From Physcomitrium patens (taxonomy: Eukaryota; Streptophyta; Bryopsida; Funariales; Funariaceae): a stretch of 64,000 nt of DNA. A program made the translations under genes and the position numbers. This document shows positions 1-14,537 of this stretch, in pieces (position 1 is the first letter of the stretch; each line of letters starts with the position of its first letter). The stretch is taken from NCBI RefSeq assembly GCF_000002425.4, contig NC_037256.1:16340830-16404829 (forward strand), given 5' to 3'. The notes below the pieces were generated by a model. That model was not told where the DNA came from, searched no databases, and was given only the letters and a program-made list of their open reading frames with translations.

Positions 1-1406
1 CAAAGTAGTTCTTAGCGTTGGGATTGTGTTAATTAATGTATAGCTTTTCTCCGCGCTGCAGTGCACAGGGAAGAGAAGATGAGTGAGTATGTTTCTGAAA
101 ATCAGGCTTTTCTCTGGAGAATCTGCATATAGTGATCATCACGTGGGATTAACCAACATTTTAAAGCAAAATACAGTTCCTTTGTTGGTGTCTACCATTT
201 TCTGGGGAGAAAATTTTGAGTTGGTAGTGTTCACAATTTGTAGTCATTGAGATCTTTGAAATTGGTAGTCCTAGCTAGCTTGTTAACAGGACTCATGTAA
301 GCATTCTATTACCCTGATCAGATCAGTCATTGAGACACTGCGTGCAAGAGTGTAGGTTTAGAGTCTTCTGTAATGCGGAGCAGCAGCAGCGTCACATACT
401 GCGTGAGATCTATTGGATTTCTTTCAGGTAGGGATGTGAAGTAACCAGCCAGTGGCAGATTAACGGAACTCGATTTATCGCTATTGGCGCGCTGCATTTT
501 CTCATAATGATTCTAGATTCAAGAGCTACGATCGTAACATGTTATAGGTGCGTTCAAAAGGCTGTTTCCAGCCTCAAACTTTTATTGTGCGTCAAGATTT
601 GCAACGGATGTCCCATGTCAACTTTCTTCTAGTCTGTTTAGAGCTAAAACAAGGTGAGAGTCACTTTGCACAGAATGAAGCATCACATCATCACTACGTC
701 CAAATAAATATTAAGCAGGGGTTGCTAGAAACAGACGGTAGAGTGGCAAGATGTATCCAGAATGCAGAAAAAGTCAAATTCGGGGCATAAACGATGTGCA
801 GGGAACTAAAAATTAACTTGTCTTCGTTGATCTGGGATTGCTCAATTATGTTGCTAGAGATCAAAAACTTTTAGCTTTTGATGCACACACATGCTGCGTA
901 ACTTTAGCTTAAGACGTGCTTCATGTATGCAAGCCTTTAGGCCAGACAGGCGGGAGAATTGTTGCTGGTATTGTTACTTGGGTATGCCAAAGTAATCTTG
1001 TAGGTTTTCTTCTAAATAGTCGTACTGAAAGGATCGCTCATGCCTATCGACTGTACTATTGTTGTGTCAATTTTTACTTAAACCTGGAATCCAGCTTATC
1101 ATACCATTAACAACGAGGCAACCTACTTAGTTTTAGAACTCAAAATACGTGTGGATCATGGGAAGCGGAACATTTAAAGTATGTGAAGCGCTGCAAAAGA
1201 ATCAAACAACCATCTGGACCCACAATTAGTGGCTAGTTTAAAGTCCGTTCAGAGACGAACTCGTACATGGATTTCTTAGATTTCTTCTCTACATCCACTT
1301 TGAGGTGCTGACTCTGTCTAACGAATATGTTATGTGACACAGGTTTGAGAAGACCTGAAAAAAGTGAACAATTACTGCAGTCATCCGTGAAAGGAGACAC
1401 GGCGCA
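1..1406. other. Upstream region / probable promoter and 5' UTR of the RSL gene
   Basis: No protein-coding gene is recognisable here. The stretch lies directly upstream of the RSL start codon on the + strand and has ordinary base composition, unlike the AT-rich repeat islands further right. Two short open frames (548-790 and 916-1110) have no recognisable similarity. If the transcript begins far upstream they would be upstream ORFs, but the transcription start cannot be placed from sequence. A 5' UTR intron is possible and cannot be resolved. Confidence 0.5.
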
Positions 1407-3511
1407 ATGACCGATCTAAATTCGAGCTTGGAGTCGCCAGGGTCGTCAGTGGAAGAGACCCCAGCTGCTGCGAATTCCGTGGCTACGTCTTGCGAGGCTA
1501 TGATGTGGGAGGCGTGGAGTACACAACCATCCACTGGAGATGAAGCTTCCACCAGCAAATTAGATCTGCTCCCAGAGCTCGTGTCGTCCTCCAACTCTCG
1601 CCTCTCCTTTCAGCAGTCTGATTTGCTCTCTAACATGCTGTCGAGCTTCCACCCTCTTTCTCAGCATAGCTCGGCCGGTTTCGAACTTTCTCATAACCGA
1701 GGCGGCAGCGAGCATTCCCCGGAGTTCTTGCAGGAAGGCAGCTCCGAGGCCGACACTGAAACCTCATCTTTCGGAGACTTGTACATAAATCGACAGACCT
1801 CCAGAAATTCCTTTCTAGGCAGCATTGCGTGCCCCTTGCCAAGCAACCACTCCGATTCCGGAAAGAATATTAGACGAGAGGACCTATCTAACCAACTGGG
1901 TGCGAAATCTTCAGCACCCCTTCAGTTGTGGCAATCTCTTGGACCCGAGTCGCCTTCCTCTCCTCTCGCTTATCATAACATTGGGTATCGACACTCTCAC
2001 GGAGAAAAATGGGAGACTGGGAGCCAGTCGCACTCACCATGGCCAACAGTCAGTAACACGTCGTCAACTATTCAACTGCTAGGAGGACGCGCAGCAGAGA
2101 ATGAGGTGATCCAGGTCCTCAAGAGTAATGACTCGGAGATATCCAAATCACTGGCGACTCTCCAACAATATGGCGATCATGGGCGACAACTCAATTTAAA
2201 TCACTCTAGCACAACCAACCATCCAGAAGTGATTTACTCGTCCAAATTCGGACCCAAGCCAAGCGCCTCCAGTCACACCGATGTTTTAATGAGTTCCACG
2301 AACAGCAGTTTTCTGTCAATCCCCACTGCTTGGTCGACACCCGAGTATTCAATGTCCGGACCAAGCACCAGGTCCGAACAGTTTATGAACTTCGTCCGAA
2401 TAGCTCAAGAGCAAAATTCGGTGCCGATCTCCGGGCCGTCCCCCATTCTTGGTAGCTACGTAGGTTGCAGTAACAGATCCAAGTCTGGAATCTCAAGAGT
2501 TGTCTCCCAAGAAACTCCAACAGCAAAGAACCGCCTCCTTGCTTGTGAAGGATCCAGTGGTCCAGCTCCTAAGCGACCCAGTTATGCTGCCCACAGCGAT
2601 TCTCATGCCGATCAAGCAGCTGCAATGTGGAGTAGCCCTAATCTAAGGAGGTCCAGCTTCCCTTCAATTCTGACATCCCAGGCAATGGAGATTTACGCAA
2701 TTGGTCCCGCTCTGAACACCAATGGCAAACCGCGAGCACGACGTGGTTCAGCGACTGATCCGCAGAGTGTATATGCCAGGGTAAGCCACAAGATATCACT
2801 CATTCGTCAATCTTTTTAAACTTAGTGTTTACAAATGTGTGTTCGATTAATGTCTGATTGAGTGAAAGGTGGTAGCCGCCTTTGTCTGGATCCTTGTAGT
2901 TTCTGACTCGTTCTAGCCACACACTGTCTCAATTGGTCGGTTAACTGATGTTTCTGTATTGCTCAATGAGCTTGGTGTAAGTGCAGCATAGAAGGGAGAA
3001 GATCAACGAGCGCTTGAAGACATTACAGCACTTGGTACCAAATGGAGCTAAGGTAATACACATTAAAAATCGCCGAGGCTCACTTGGAACTTCATAGCCA
3101 GGCCTTCATTGAAACTGAATGCAAGATTAGAGGGTTAGATTCTGAAGAATCAATGCTGGTGAACTGGTCAGTGTTTTCGAACTCTAATCACTTGCTTAAA
3201 TTTTCCGTTTCAAACAGGTAGACATCGTGACCATGCTTGACGAAGCCATTCACTACGTCCAATTTCTGCAGCTCCAAGTGACGGTATTTCCATTGGCATT
3301 ACATTGCATTAGCAAATCATGATACTGCTTCTTGTGGAGAATGTAGAGAGTTTAATATTTGAGAATCTGAAGACTAACTTTGACTTCTGAATTGATCTTT
3401 CAGCTGTTGAAGTCGGATGAATATTGGATGTACGCCACTCCGAATACATACAAGGGCATCGACCTTACAAATTCCCCTCCTCAAACACAGAGACTGCAGT
3501 CCAGTGCGTAG
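1407..3511 (+). CDS. RSL: bHLH transcription factor, RSL class II (root hair defective six-like)
   Basis: This is a DNA-binding basic helix-loop-helix regulator of the RSL family, nuclear by family; moss members control rhizoid and caulonema development. I read four exons, 1407-2780, 2987-3052, 3218-3283 and 3404-3511, all joined in phase 0 with GT/AG borders, giving 537 aa. Exon 1 encodes a Ser-rich, poorly conserved N-terminus of about 440 residues, ending in the family signature GSATDPQSVYAR. The bHLH follows: HRREKINERLKTLQHLVPNG on exon 2 and VDIVTMLDEAIHYVQFLQLQ on exon 3. Exon 4 carries the RSL-specific tail LLKSDEYWMYATPNTYKGID and ends in TAG. H, E and R of the basic region (HxxxExxxR spacing) are present, as needed for E-box binding. 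The class II assignment rests on recalled family sequences. The start is the first Met of the long frame; nothing upstream extends it. Confidence 0.93.
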
Positions 3512-5364
3512 GACAGACGATCGACCTGTTGGAGTCGAAGATGCCTATTGCAGACAGAGAAGATTAAATTTGAAGCAGGGAAAATGCAGACATAAATTGG
3601 TCTCTTCCAGCCAACATTATTAACCAGGATAAATCCTGCATGTAGCTTGCCGGTGACTCATAACCCATCTGCCCCGTTTTGATTGCTTCAGCTCATTTCC
3701 ATTTCAGACCATTTTTGACAAGAGGTATTGATAAGAGCTGAAGGCATCAAAACTGAAATTGAGCAGTAGTCATTGTACAAATTCAAAAATCACTTTAATA
3801 ATATGAGTTTGAGATACTTGACTTGATTGCAGTACTCTTGCGATAATACGAGTGAATAATTAGCCAGTTCAGAAATCAGTATGAAGCTGGTCATGCACAC
3901 AAGAAGGCAACTGATGAATTTGGCCAACATCTTTACTACAAAGGCGGAATTCTCAGCCATTCATTGATGCATCGTAGTCCACTCTAGTTTCAATTTCTGA
4001 ATATGGATGAGGAAAAAATAGTGTTTTTGGTTCGAAATGAGATCATGAACTTCACGTTCCTGCAATAACTGCAACCCACCTTGAGCTCTCATTGGGAGTA
4101 AAGGTGCTCTGATTTTCAACCTAGTGCATTCAAATAGTCAGCGATTCTATTACTCTCTCCTCACCCATCTAATTCATTTAAAGTAGATATCTGTTTAATC
4201 CGAGTGACAATCTACAATCTTTGACAACTCCTAGCTCATTTCGACTATTCTGTACTCACCACCATGCAGACGGACCACGTTTCTGTTGAGTAACTGGAAC
4301 TCTGTTATCTAGAAAGAGTGTCAGAAAAATGAAATAAAATAAAATAAAAATCACCAAATGGAGAGCAGATTCTGTTGAGCACCATGTTGTTCAGCCTTAA
4401 AAATGAACACATAAAACTAAGAAGGAGAGGGTAATCCGCAATAGAATTCCTTGCCCCTCAAATCATGTCACATTATTGCTCTATAAGTATTCATCCTAGG
4501 AGAATGCCAATGACAATTAGTGGAAACTAAGGACTGGACTGGAAGGGGTTTTGAGCAGCAACATTACAAGGTTGGAATTACGTGTGCAGTATGGAGCTTG
4601 TATCGCTGTCAAGCTGCTGGAAATAGAATGGTCTAGAATTTGACAAGAATAGGGATAATGCCTCTATCGACACATTATGGAAGCCGATTTTATCGATGTG
4701 CCAGGGATTAGATGAGCCAATAGCTGTCTTCATCATCCACATGAGCAACAGAAGCGCTGCCATTACCACGTGGAACTTTGCTAAAAATCCTGAAATTTTT
4801 ACTGCACTTTCGTAACCAGTTCAATAAGAAGTCACACTGTAATCTGACGCTACTTACACTTCCCTCATGATTCATTATCCCTGGATGTTAAGTTTCGCTG
4901 AAAAATATTTTATCCTCAGGTGGTCATCAACGACCAGTATCGATAGAGCTAAGTCCGTTTTGAGAGCACTTTACCAACGATCGATAGAAGAATCGGGACG
5001 CAAGCATGAAATTGAACTGGACGATAACTGCCCAGATTGGTTGCTACTACTCCGAGCACCTTTTTCTGTCAAGGTGGTGTCTACTGAAGCAGTACCCCGG
5101 CATTCTGCTAGCATGCTCATCAGCCCCTTAAGCTCCACGATTCTCAGCCATCACCCCAGGTGATTTTTCTGTAGTTTTTTGACGGTGCCCAGTGAATTTG
5201 GTTTATTTCACCAAAAGCGAGGTAAGAGTGATAGACGCCCACCTGCAAGAGTATTGTCGAACCCTTTCTGCGGGAAGTTAGGGCAGTTATTCTAACTGCG
5301 AGACGTGCTCAAATTTTACATTGTTCATGAAAGACAATGGACCTTACCTATCATTAACAATTGG

Positions 5365-5397
<33 letters not shown>

Positions 5398-8110
5398 AAT
5401 AAAAACGTAACTGAATGAAGTAGAACCTATTCGGAGGTTTCTAATGGAACGCGTACTAAACAATACATCCTGTGTCAGAGACTGGAAGTTGTTCTACACG
5501 AAAACTAACCCAGTCAGCTGAAGCAATAATTGATGCCAGTATTATCATCCTCATTACAGCTTTTTGGCAACTGCATGTTGAAAGCCTCCCTTTGAGAAGG
5601 ATGGAGGAAACGAAACCACGCCGAGTTAACCAGCGAATTGGACACGTCAGTTCCGCAAAACTGAGGATGGTTTACACACGATGCTGCCACTCTGAAGCAA
5701 GTTTTGTAGTCATTTTTACTTGTGTGGATACACTTCATACTTCGTTGGCAAACACCTATGAAACTACTAGTTCTAGTAGCAACTGCGAGACCCCACATCA
5801 TCAGGTAACGAAGAGGTGGGCGTGACGTTCAGAGCAACACGGGACGGATATATTCAGATTTGCGAGAATTTCAAAAAAGAACTGCAGTTGGAAGTTCGGA
5901 GTGGTTTTCGGTAACATGAGCGCTACCTCCCAATTAGTAGCCAGAGAATTAGACTGCATATACAAATCAGGACAAGGAATTTTGACGCATGGCAAACTTG
6001 AAGGCCAAGCTTAAATGATATTGTGAAGATGCTGCGTGAGCCTTGACCACATCAAGGCGAGTCCCAACAGGTGCCATTGTCGGTACTATCACCACTGGAT
6101 TCAATTGTCCTGCTCCAAAGAATTGGGAATAACGCACCTAAACATTTTCTCGCACGAAAACTATCATAGTTGGCCCTTGTTTCCAACGTGGACAAGACAA
6201 GCAGTCATGCAACGATTCAGTCCCTAAAAATAAGGCATTTGTGTCGGAGAAATCCATCTCATTGGTGCTGATGTTATAGGACTGAAACTTGCAGTCTTGG
6301 ATATTGTGGGTGAAGATCGTGGTGGACAAGAAGTTTTGGTATCACAGCCACAATTCGTTTGAACGCTTGGGTTTGGCATGAAGGTGTGGGAAACAAGGCT
6401 GTGATTGTTGTACATTGTAATGGTGATTGGAGCAAGTAGGTGATTCTGTCGCAATCAAAATCCAGCTAAGTTAGGTCTCAAGTTCTTAGGGTATCTCTTA
6501 GGGTTTGGAATGTTGATTTAGATGAAATGTATTAGAGGTGGTAGTACTTTGTGAGAGGATCACACCTCCCTGATCGGTTAAATGATAAACAATGGAATTA
6601 TTGTAGATGTGAATGAATGGGTATAACAAACAAACAATGATTCACACAAAAAGAGCACACATGGAGACTGATTGGTTATACTTAACAAAACTAATCTCTA
6701 ATGATTTTTTTCTTGAATCCATATGAAGTTCTTCCAAAAATTTATTGAAAATAACACTTGAAGAAGTTGAGATGAATCAATAGGTAATGCCTAGAGAAGT
6801 TGAATTTCTATTAAAATACATTATAATTACTTGTTTTGTAGGGTAGACAAAAAATCCAATATAAAATAGTTCACACATTTGTTTAGTTGAATTAAAAAAT
6901 TCATTGAAGATTATATCATTTTTGGCAAAAAAATTGATAAATCTATATAATTTTTTTTGTTCTAATTTCTAAATTATATTTCTTTTGATCTTTATTTCTA
7001 TTAAACTTAAAATCTAAATTTTAATTCCAATGTTATATAGGATTTAAAAAATGACAATGGTATTAGAATTATCAAAATAATTAATTGGATCATTTTAAAG
7101 GATGTATTAGACAAATTCCTCAAAATTACTTTGTTAATATCAATTAATTTAGAATATATTTTAGAAACTAGTTAAAATAGTAATAAATATAAAGTTTTTG
7201 ATAGTCTTTTATTAGAATTTTAAAATAATTAAGAATAAGAATTATAAATTAATAATCTAATTACTAATAAAAATAAACAATATCTATTGGCTACAATTAT
7301 CTTCTAATTAAGTATTATTTTTTATAAAAAAACAAATCAAAATATCAAAGACTACAAATTCTTTTTAAATTTAAAATAAAAAAGTTATAACCATTAAAAA
7401 AATTGATATACAAGTTTTATCAATTAAAATAAGAAAAATGATAGATATTTATGATGCATAAGAGATATAATTTCTACTAAAATTACATACATACAAAAAA
7501 TATAACCAAACCATAAATTTTTTATAATAGTATAAATAAATAAATAAATAAATAAATAAATAGAATAAGACTATCTTATAGTAGTATAAACAAAATAAGG
7601 TAGAAAATAAGCCAATTTAATATATATATTTCACAATATTTCGAAATTACAAGATACATAAATAGATGATGATTTTAGAAAAAAAATTCTAAGTATATTC
7701 TTTCAATTAAAAGAATTTCAAATCTTCTTTAGTAAAGAATGCAAAGTTGATACTTAATTTTAATTAATAATAGGACATAATACCATCTTTATTTAGGAAG
7801 TATTAATAAAACTTAATGAAGTTATGACTATTGTTGAAAGAAACAAAGTTCTAAATAAATATTTTTAACTACAAATACAAAAAATTTAGAAATTATGAAT
7901 AACTCTTTGTTACATTGGATTTAATTACAAGAAATTTTCAACATATTTTAGTTAGACAAAACCATGTGAATTGGTCCACAAAAAAAATACTAGAAGTTGA
8001 AAAAAAACATGATTATTAGATAATACTCAATTCTTCTATAGATCAGCATAATAATCCATGAAGTGATAGTTATATAATGTATTTTCGAATTAGTTCTATA
8101 TGTGAATTTG
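3512..8110. other. Intergenic: RSL 3' region grading into AT-rich repeat-like DNA
   Basis: The first few hundred bases are probably the RSL 3' UTR. No conserved protein is recognisable. The open frames at 4867-5163 and 5472-5825 have no known motif, no good splice context and no family resemblance. A simple repeat of AAT then AAAT units lies at about 5367-5403. From about 6700 the DNA becomes strongly AT-rich with long A/T runs and an AAAT tract at about 7524-7561. This is typical of decayed transposon sequence, but I could not assign it to a family. Confidence 0.5.
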
Positions 8111-8815
8111 TATCATGAGCATACACATTTACATAGACGAAAGGAGTTAGATAGAAGTAAATAGAATTAAATAAATTTGATAATATCTTATGGACTTGCT
8201 TCTTAGAAGCTTCACAAACATGGAATTAAATTTATATATATTTGTAGGTAAAACTTGGCCAAGTATTGTATATGTTTGTGATTTACATTTCAAATTGGTT
8301 ATGTGGAGCATATATAAGAAATTTGATTTGAAATTTGAACATGTATTGGAGGTCTTAAAGAATGTTGCTATGTAATTCACAGTTATACTGTATAAATGGA
8401 GTCAAGATAGAGGCCTTCTTTACTCTTATTAATATCTTTTTTAGCCTTAGTTTTGTTTCAAGTGTTTCTAATTTTCTTATCTTAAGCAATAGCTATTTTA
8501 ATTTTTAAAATTATATTATTTTTGAGTGATTATCTACTCTTTTTTGTGATATAAGACTATATTGACTTTTTGGTTGTTTGTAATTCATATACTAGACATT
8601 TGACAAGATTTTTAATTTATTATTCTTATTTTATTTAAAAATAATTAAATTACCTTCTTTTTTTTGTTATGCTTTAAAGGTTGAAATCTACCTATCTTTA
8701 AATTAATAAATCTTTAAATTTACCTATCTTTTTATTTTTTGACATTGATTCTTTCTTAAAGACAATAGATTATATCTTTTGTGAATTTTTTTATTTGATA
8801 TTAGAAGTTGCATAT
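8111..8815 (+). mobile_element. Old Ty3/Gypsy element (B-like), left part: 5' LTR and leader
   Basis: The 5' LTR spans about 8111-8598. It resembles the LTR at 18673-19174 along its length and is a decayed relative of the family B LTR at 59464-60024, sharing the 'TTTACATAGACGAAAGGAG'-like start and the 'CTCTTATTAA..' block after the TATA region. The leader that follows (TTTGACAAGATT...) aligns with the family B leader GATTGACAAGAGTG. The leader stops at 8815, where a family A element inserted, and resumes at 15042. The join reads like the intact family B leader around 60111-60142. It is heavily decayed and clearly older than its insert. Confidence 0.75.
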
Positions 8816-9213
8816 TATCACGGACACATAAATACAGACTCGAGATCTAACAAGAAGTTCAAGAAGAACTAGCAAGAACTAGATTAATCAGATGAATACA
8901 AGAACAATACCAGAGAGGTGAGCTAGAGCTCCAAGAGATGTGTTGTTGAGACTAAAGAACTCTTCAGCCTCGATTCCAATATATACTCTTATTTAGGAAG
9001 CTTCTCAAGCAACTTCTACCAACTAGGAAGCTTCTAGAAGGTTCCAGAGACTTGCTTCTAGAAGATTCTAGAAACTTGTCTCTAGAAGGTTCTAAGGACT
9101 ATGTCCCTAACATCTTCTACCAACTAAGAAGCTTCTAGAAGGTTCTGGAGACTTGCTTCTAGAAGATTTTAGAAACTTGTCTCTAGAAGGTTCTAAGTAC
9201 TTTGTCCCTAACA
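8816..9213 (-). repeat. Family A 3' LTR (398 bp)
   Basis: This matches the LTR at 14538-15036 but is 101 bp shorter, because it holds one fewer copy of a 101-bp internal subrepeat. In element orientation it begins TGTTAGGGACA and ends near CGTGATA (ancestral CA lost by transition). It contains many TTCTAGAA and GAAGCTTC palindromes in heat-shock-element spacing. Confidence 0.92.
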
Positions 9214-12200
9214 TCACCCCCTCCTATAACTTCGAGGTCTCTGAGAAGCAATGTTGTTGTTAATCAGTATCAACGCAAGAAAATGAAGATCTGTCGCATA
9301 ACGTCTACTATGAACTCCAACTGTTGTTCACGAGGCAAGTGGTTCATCGGCCCTTGAAGCCAACGGTAGTAGCCCACTCCTTCGACTTCTGACCAAGCAT
9401 GAACTTCCGTGTCTTCATTGTGAAATTATCCTGCAAACACGCCTTTTGGCTGACCATTGTAAGCAGGCTCGAACTCAAATACAATCACCAGTGATCGGTT
9501 ACTCGATATCCTTCGTCGTCGTCATAGTGTAGGTGGTTCTTCATCTTGGGGTCGCCTTTGTGAGCTAATCGGTTGAGATAATCTGACTGGCATAATATCT
9601 ATTTCTTGGCTATCTATATCAGAAGACCAAACTATGGCTACTGAAAAAAAATTCTACTTTATCTTGGAGAAAATAACTACATCAATTGTGAATTTTGGTG
9701 GTGCTCTCCCCCTTTCTTATATTCTTGGGTGAGCAAGCTTTAGAAGGAAGCTATCGTCGAACCGGCTTAGGTTTATGAGGATGTTGTTGATAAAACTCCT
9801 GTACCTTTTGTAGTGCATTTGCGAGATTTTCAACTAGCTCCCACGTTTGCTCATTAATATCGTAGCCGCACCAATGAACAAGATACTCCAACTTGCCCCA
9901 TCTTCGTCGTGAATCCAGCACCTTTTCAACCTCGTATTCCTTGTGGTTCTTGATCTCAATACTAGGTGGTAGACATTGTACTCTTCTAGGAAAAGACGAC
10001 TCTCGATAAGGCTCCAACAGAGAAACATGAAAGACTGGATGTACTTTCATAGAAGCCAATAATTCCAGACGGTACACCACTGGATTGATTTGCTTCTGAA
10101 TGATAAATGGTCACAATCTTCGATAGTCCAACTTATCACATGGTCGCTTGATCTTGATATTCCATCAAAGAAGCCATGCTTTATCTCCAATTTTGAAAGT
10201 AGGTGCTTGATTCCAAAATCTATCTACAGACGTCTTGTAGGATTCTTGAGCAGATTGTAATTGTAGCTTCAACGTATTTTGAAGCTTTGATAGTTGTTTC
10301 GCAAATCTTTTAGCTGTTGGTTTGTTATTTGTTGACAGACTCAATAAATCAAGCTTCGGATGATACCCATAGTTCGAAAAGAATGGTGTGTATTGAGTCG
10401 ATGCATGGAAGGTGTTATTATATACAAACTCAGCTAGCGGCAGATATGCGATCCAATCGTCTTACTGATAGTTGATGCTGCATCGTAAGTATTGTTCGAA
10501 GATTTGGTTCACCCGTTCCGTTTGGCCGTCAGTTTGAAGATGAAAAGCCGAAGAAAACTTAGTATCCACCTTCAGTATCTCAAAGAGAGATCTCCAAAAC
10601 TTTGATACGAATTGGGTTCCTCGATCTGATACGATATCATCTGGTAGTCCATGATATCGATACACATTATCGAGAAAGAGCCTTGTTGTGACTTCATTGG
10701 ATGATATCTTTTTGCAAGGGACAAAGTACGCTATCTTTGTAAGCCGATCTACCACGACAAAGATGCTGTCAAATGAATTCGATGATGGCAGGTCAGTGAT
10801 GAAGTCCATGGAAACTGAAGACCATCGTCAACGTAAAATCGGCAATGGCTATAGGAGTCCATGAGGGCGATGCCGAGGATTCTTGGATCTTAAACAGATG
10901 TCGCAGGAGAGGACAAAATCTTTCACATCCTTCCACATTTGGGGCCACCAAAAATCTCGAGAAATAAGCTCCAAGGTCTTATTGAATCCAAAATGTCCCA
11001 CAGCTGGAAAATCGTGGCGAGATTGAAGAACTCGGAGTCATGCTGGTCCTTTTGGGATATACAACCGCTCTTCACAGTATAAAAGATCTCTTTCCACCTT
11101 GAACTTGTCGTCATTGGCACGCTGCTTGATATCAATGGCTACTGAATCTTTAATGGTCACGGCATGTACCTAATTCAAGAAGTCAGTATCAATTGGCATA
11201 GCAGTAGCGCAAAGCCAAAATTGCTTTGGCTTCAACGACATCATACATTATTGATCAAATGTCGCTTCTCCAGCCTTTGGTACAAGATACGATCTCCTCG
11301 ATAAGGCATCAAATAGTCCTTGCTGCTTTCCAAGTCGATAAGTGATAAAAAAATCAAACCTAGATAGTGACATACTCCACCGAGCTTGACGTCAATTTAG
11401 AACTCGAGCCGACATGAAATACTCCAAATTCTTGTGATCTGTGTATATGGTCACTGCGTGTTTAGCTCCTTCAAGAAAATGACACCATTCTTGGAAAGAA
11501 TCCACTATAGCAAGAAGTTCCTTATCGTGGATCTCATAATTGATTTCAGCATCAGAGAACTTTCGAGAATAGAATGCAACTAGATGGAGCTTCTTGTCTT
11601 CTCCCATTTGTAAAAGTACAGCTCTCAAAGCAAAATCCGAAGCATCAATTTCTAAATAAAAGGCCTTTGTAAAGTCTGGATGTACCAAGATTGGAGCCGT
11701 AGTAAATGCGGTCTTTACGTCTTGAAACGCCTTCTCCACTAGAGGTCCCCATTCCAGCTTATCCTTGCATGTCAACCAAGTGAGAGGAGCAGCAACTTGA
11801 GAGTAATTCTTGATGAAGATCTGATAGAAGTTGGCAAAACCAAGAAAGTATTTTACGTCTCTAACCGTCTTCGGAACCTCCCAGGACACGATTGTTTCCA
11901 CCTTCTTGGGGTCCATCTTCAAGCCTTGAGTAGTCGCAATGAACCCCAAAAATTCCATCTCTATTTGGTGAAATAAACACTTTTCCAATTTGGCATATAG
12001 TCCTCGCTCGCTAAGTTTCTCCAAGACCAAACAAACGTGCTTTTCATGCTCTTCCTCGTTTTTGGAGATTATCAGAATATCATCCAAATAGATGACAATA
12101 AAATCGTCAAGGTGCTCTCGGAAAATGTCATTCATCATATGTTAAAAGACCGCTGGAGCATTGGTAAGACCAAAGGGCATGACATTATACTCAAAATGGC

Positions 12201-14281
12201 CATACCTTGTACGGAACGTTGTCTTCCACTCATCTCCTTCCTTGATTCGTACAAGGTTGTAAGCTCCTCTTAGATCAATTTTTGTAAAGATCCTTGCATA
12301 TCCAAGTTGTTCTAAGAGACCAAAAATCAAGGGTAATGGGTAACGATTCTTCTTTGTTACCTTGTTGAGGCCTCGATAGTCCACGCACATCCGCAACGAG
12401 CCATCTTTCTTCTTCACAAATAAGATGGGTGCCCTAATTGACGATTTTGAATGACGAATGAAGTTCTTGGCTAGATTCTTGTCGATGTACTTCCGCAACT
12501 GTGCCAACTCTATCTACGATAGATTGTAGATTAGGCCAAAAGGCGGTTGTGCTACTTCTTGCAAGTCTATGGTGCAATCATATGGTTGGTGTTCCGGTAG
12601 CATGTCTGCATTCTTCTTTTGAAACACGTCTTTAAAATCCTTATATTGCTCTGATATACTTGCTGTCGAGATCTTCTCCGCGGTAGTTGGAGTCGCATAA
12701 ATGACAAACGGTGTGCCTTCCTTGGACGATCTTATAAACGCTCTTGCTCCAATGAATAAGGATTTCTCTATTCGGGGTTTTTCTACTAGGCTTGCTCTTG
12801 GGTGGTTTTGTGGGAAAGGTCATCTTCCGCAACCTCCAATCTATGGATGGGTTATGCTTGTCCAACCAAGAAAGACCAAGAATAACAGAATTTGATGGGG
12901 TTCTAATAATATTGAAAATAATATGACTACTATGGCCCTTAAACGTCACTTCTATAGGTTCTGATTCGTGGGTGACACTACCAGATAATAAAAGTCATCC
13001 ATCTATGATGTCAACGTAAACAGGTTTGGATTTTTGTATTAAAGGGATCTTATGACGCTTCGCAAATTCTTTGTCTTAGAAACAAGCAGATGCTTCTGAA
13101 TCTAATAATGCTAAGGTTCTCAATTTTTGAGGGCCAATAAACAAAGGGATTATAAAGCAGAGGGCAAGTTGAGCGAAAAGAAAGGAACCTGGTTGTTGTT
13201 GCAATATTTTACTGTCTAGCCGCACGGTTCCTATTGTGGCTGGGCATCCTCGTTTTCCTGAATAAATGCGCCCTTAGTCTTGACAATACGTCGATTTTGC
13301 TTCTTGGGATAGTTTCCAACTTTGTGGCCTTTTTCACCACAATACAAGCATAGACCTTCCTCCATACACCGCTTTTTTTCTTCTAGAGTAAGAGATTTGA
13401 CACGTACTGCATCAATTTGCATATCTTCTACCTCTGAATGTGAATTCGTACTGCTTGTCAACATAATTGGGGCGTGGCGAACTGTATGTTGTCTTAAGCG
13501 TTGATCTTGGTGGCGTTGGAATAGGCGGTAATTGCACTTCACAGCTTGGCTAATAGCTTTGTTGAGCGTTTGTGGATCAAGAAGAGTTAACAGCAAATCC
13601 TTCACATCGTCCCTTAAACCCCAATAGAATTGACTCATCAACGCTTCTTCGTCCGAATTGATGTTGCATGCTAATTGCCTGAAGTCCGATGCATAGACTG
13701 ATGTAGAGCGCATCCCTTGTCGTAGTGACCAGATCTTTGTTGTAGCCCATCGAACCTTATTGTGTTCACCAAATGCTTCTGCAGAAGCCTCCAAAAAGGT
13801 TTCAAAGTTGTTTAGTATGGACGATTGTTTCTCAAACAAAGGAGCAAACCATGATAGAGCTTGCCCTGTAAGTAAGGTTCCAACAAGCCCAACACGTGAC
13901 TCCTCCGTTGGATAGCGCTCGAGCTGTAAAACTGTTATCAACTTGATTTGGTTGAAGAATCCTCAAAACTTGGAATACGTACCATCGAACTTATCTGGAA
14001 GGCTAACTCGGGGCTCCTTATGTTGTAGAACCAGCTGTGCTTGTCGAACCTGAGGTAAAGTTGCTTCTCCAAGTGCAGAAGTTTGAGGCTAGTGCAACCT
14101 AGATTGTGCCATCCCAGATGCTCCATCATTATGCAACCTTGCCACGACTCCTTCAATCTCTGTAATTCTTTGCGATAACGTAGCGAGGGCATTCATGATA
14201 GCATCCAACTCGGACTCCGAACTTTCCGTCATAGTAATGACTTGGCCTCCGACCATTCTAAGAGAAGGACAGAAATGACTC

Positions 14282-14520
14282 TACAAGAAGACAATATTGG
14301 TTTAGAGGAGGATACTCCGCAACCTCTAAAATGCCTTAAGAGCTTTAAGAAAAAGGAGTAATCCACTCTCTCTAAGAAGAATAAGACTCCAATATTGTAA
14401 CAAAAGAAGTATCAGTTTAGAGGAGGGTAATCCGCAACCTCTAAAATGCTAGTACACTTCCAAGTAGAGGGATAATCTATACTGTAACGAGGAAGAAACT
14501 AACTCTGATATCTGAGGTGA
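14282..14520 (-). other. Stem-loop leader and primer site of the family A element
   Basis: Between the 5' LTR and gag are inverted repeats TTTAGAGG/CCTCTAAA at 14301-14330 and again at 14416-14445. Each loop carries the motif that reads GYGGATTACCC (or a close variant) on the element strand. At about 14501-14515 the element strand reads GATATCAGAGTTAG, resembling the initiator-Met-tRNA primer site TGGTATCAGAGC. It lies about 25 nt inside the LTR end rather than next to it. Confidence 0.7.
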
Positions 14521-14537
14521 GTGAAGTCTCGACAAAC

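Noticed and set aside
4867-5163. 98-codon + strand frame
   Set aside because: No recognisable motif and no partner exon; chance open frame in ordinary-composition DNA.
5472-5825. 117-codon + strand frame with an opposing 95-codon frame
   Set aside because: No domain, no similarity I recognise, no flanking exons; not enough to call a gene.
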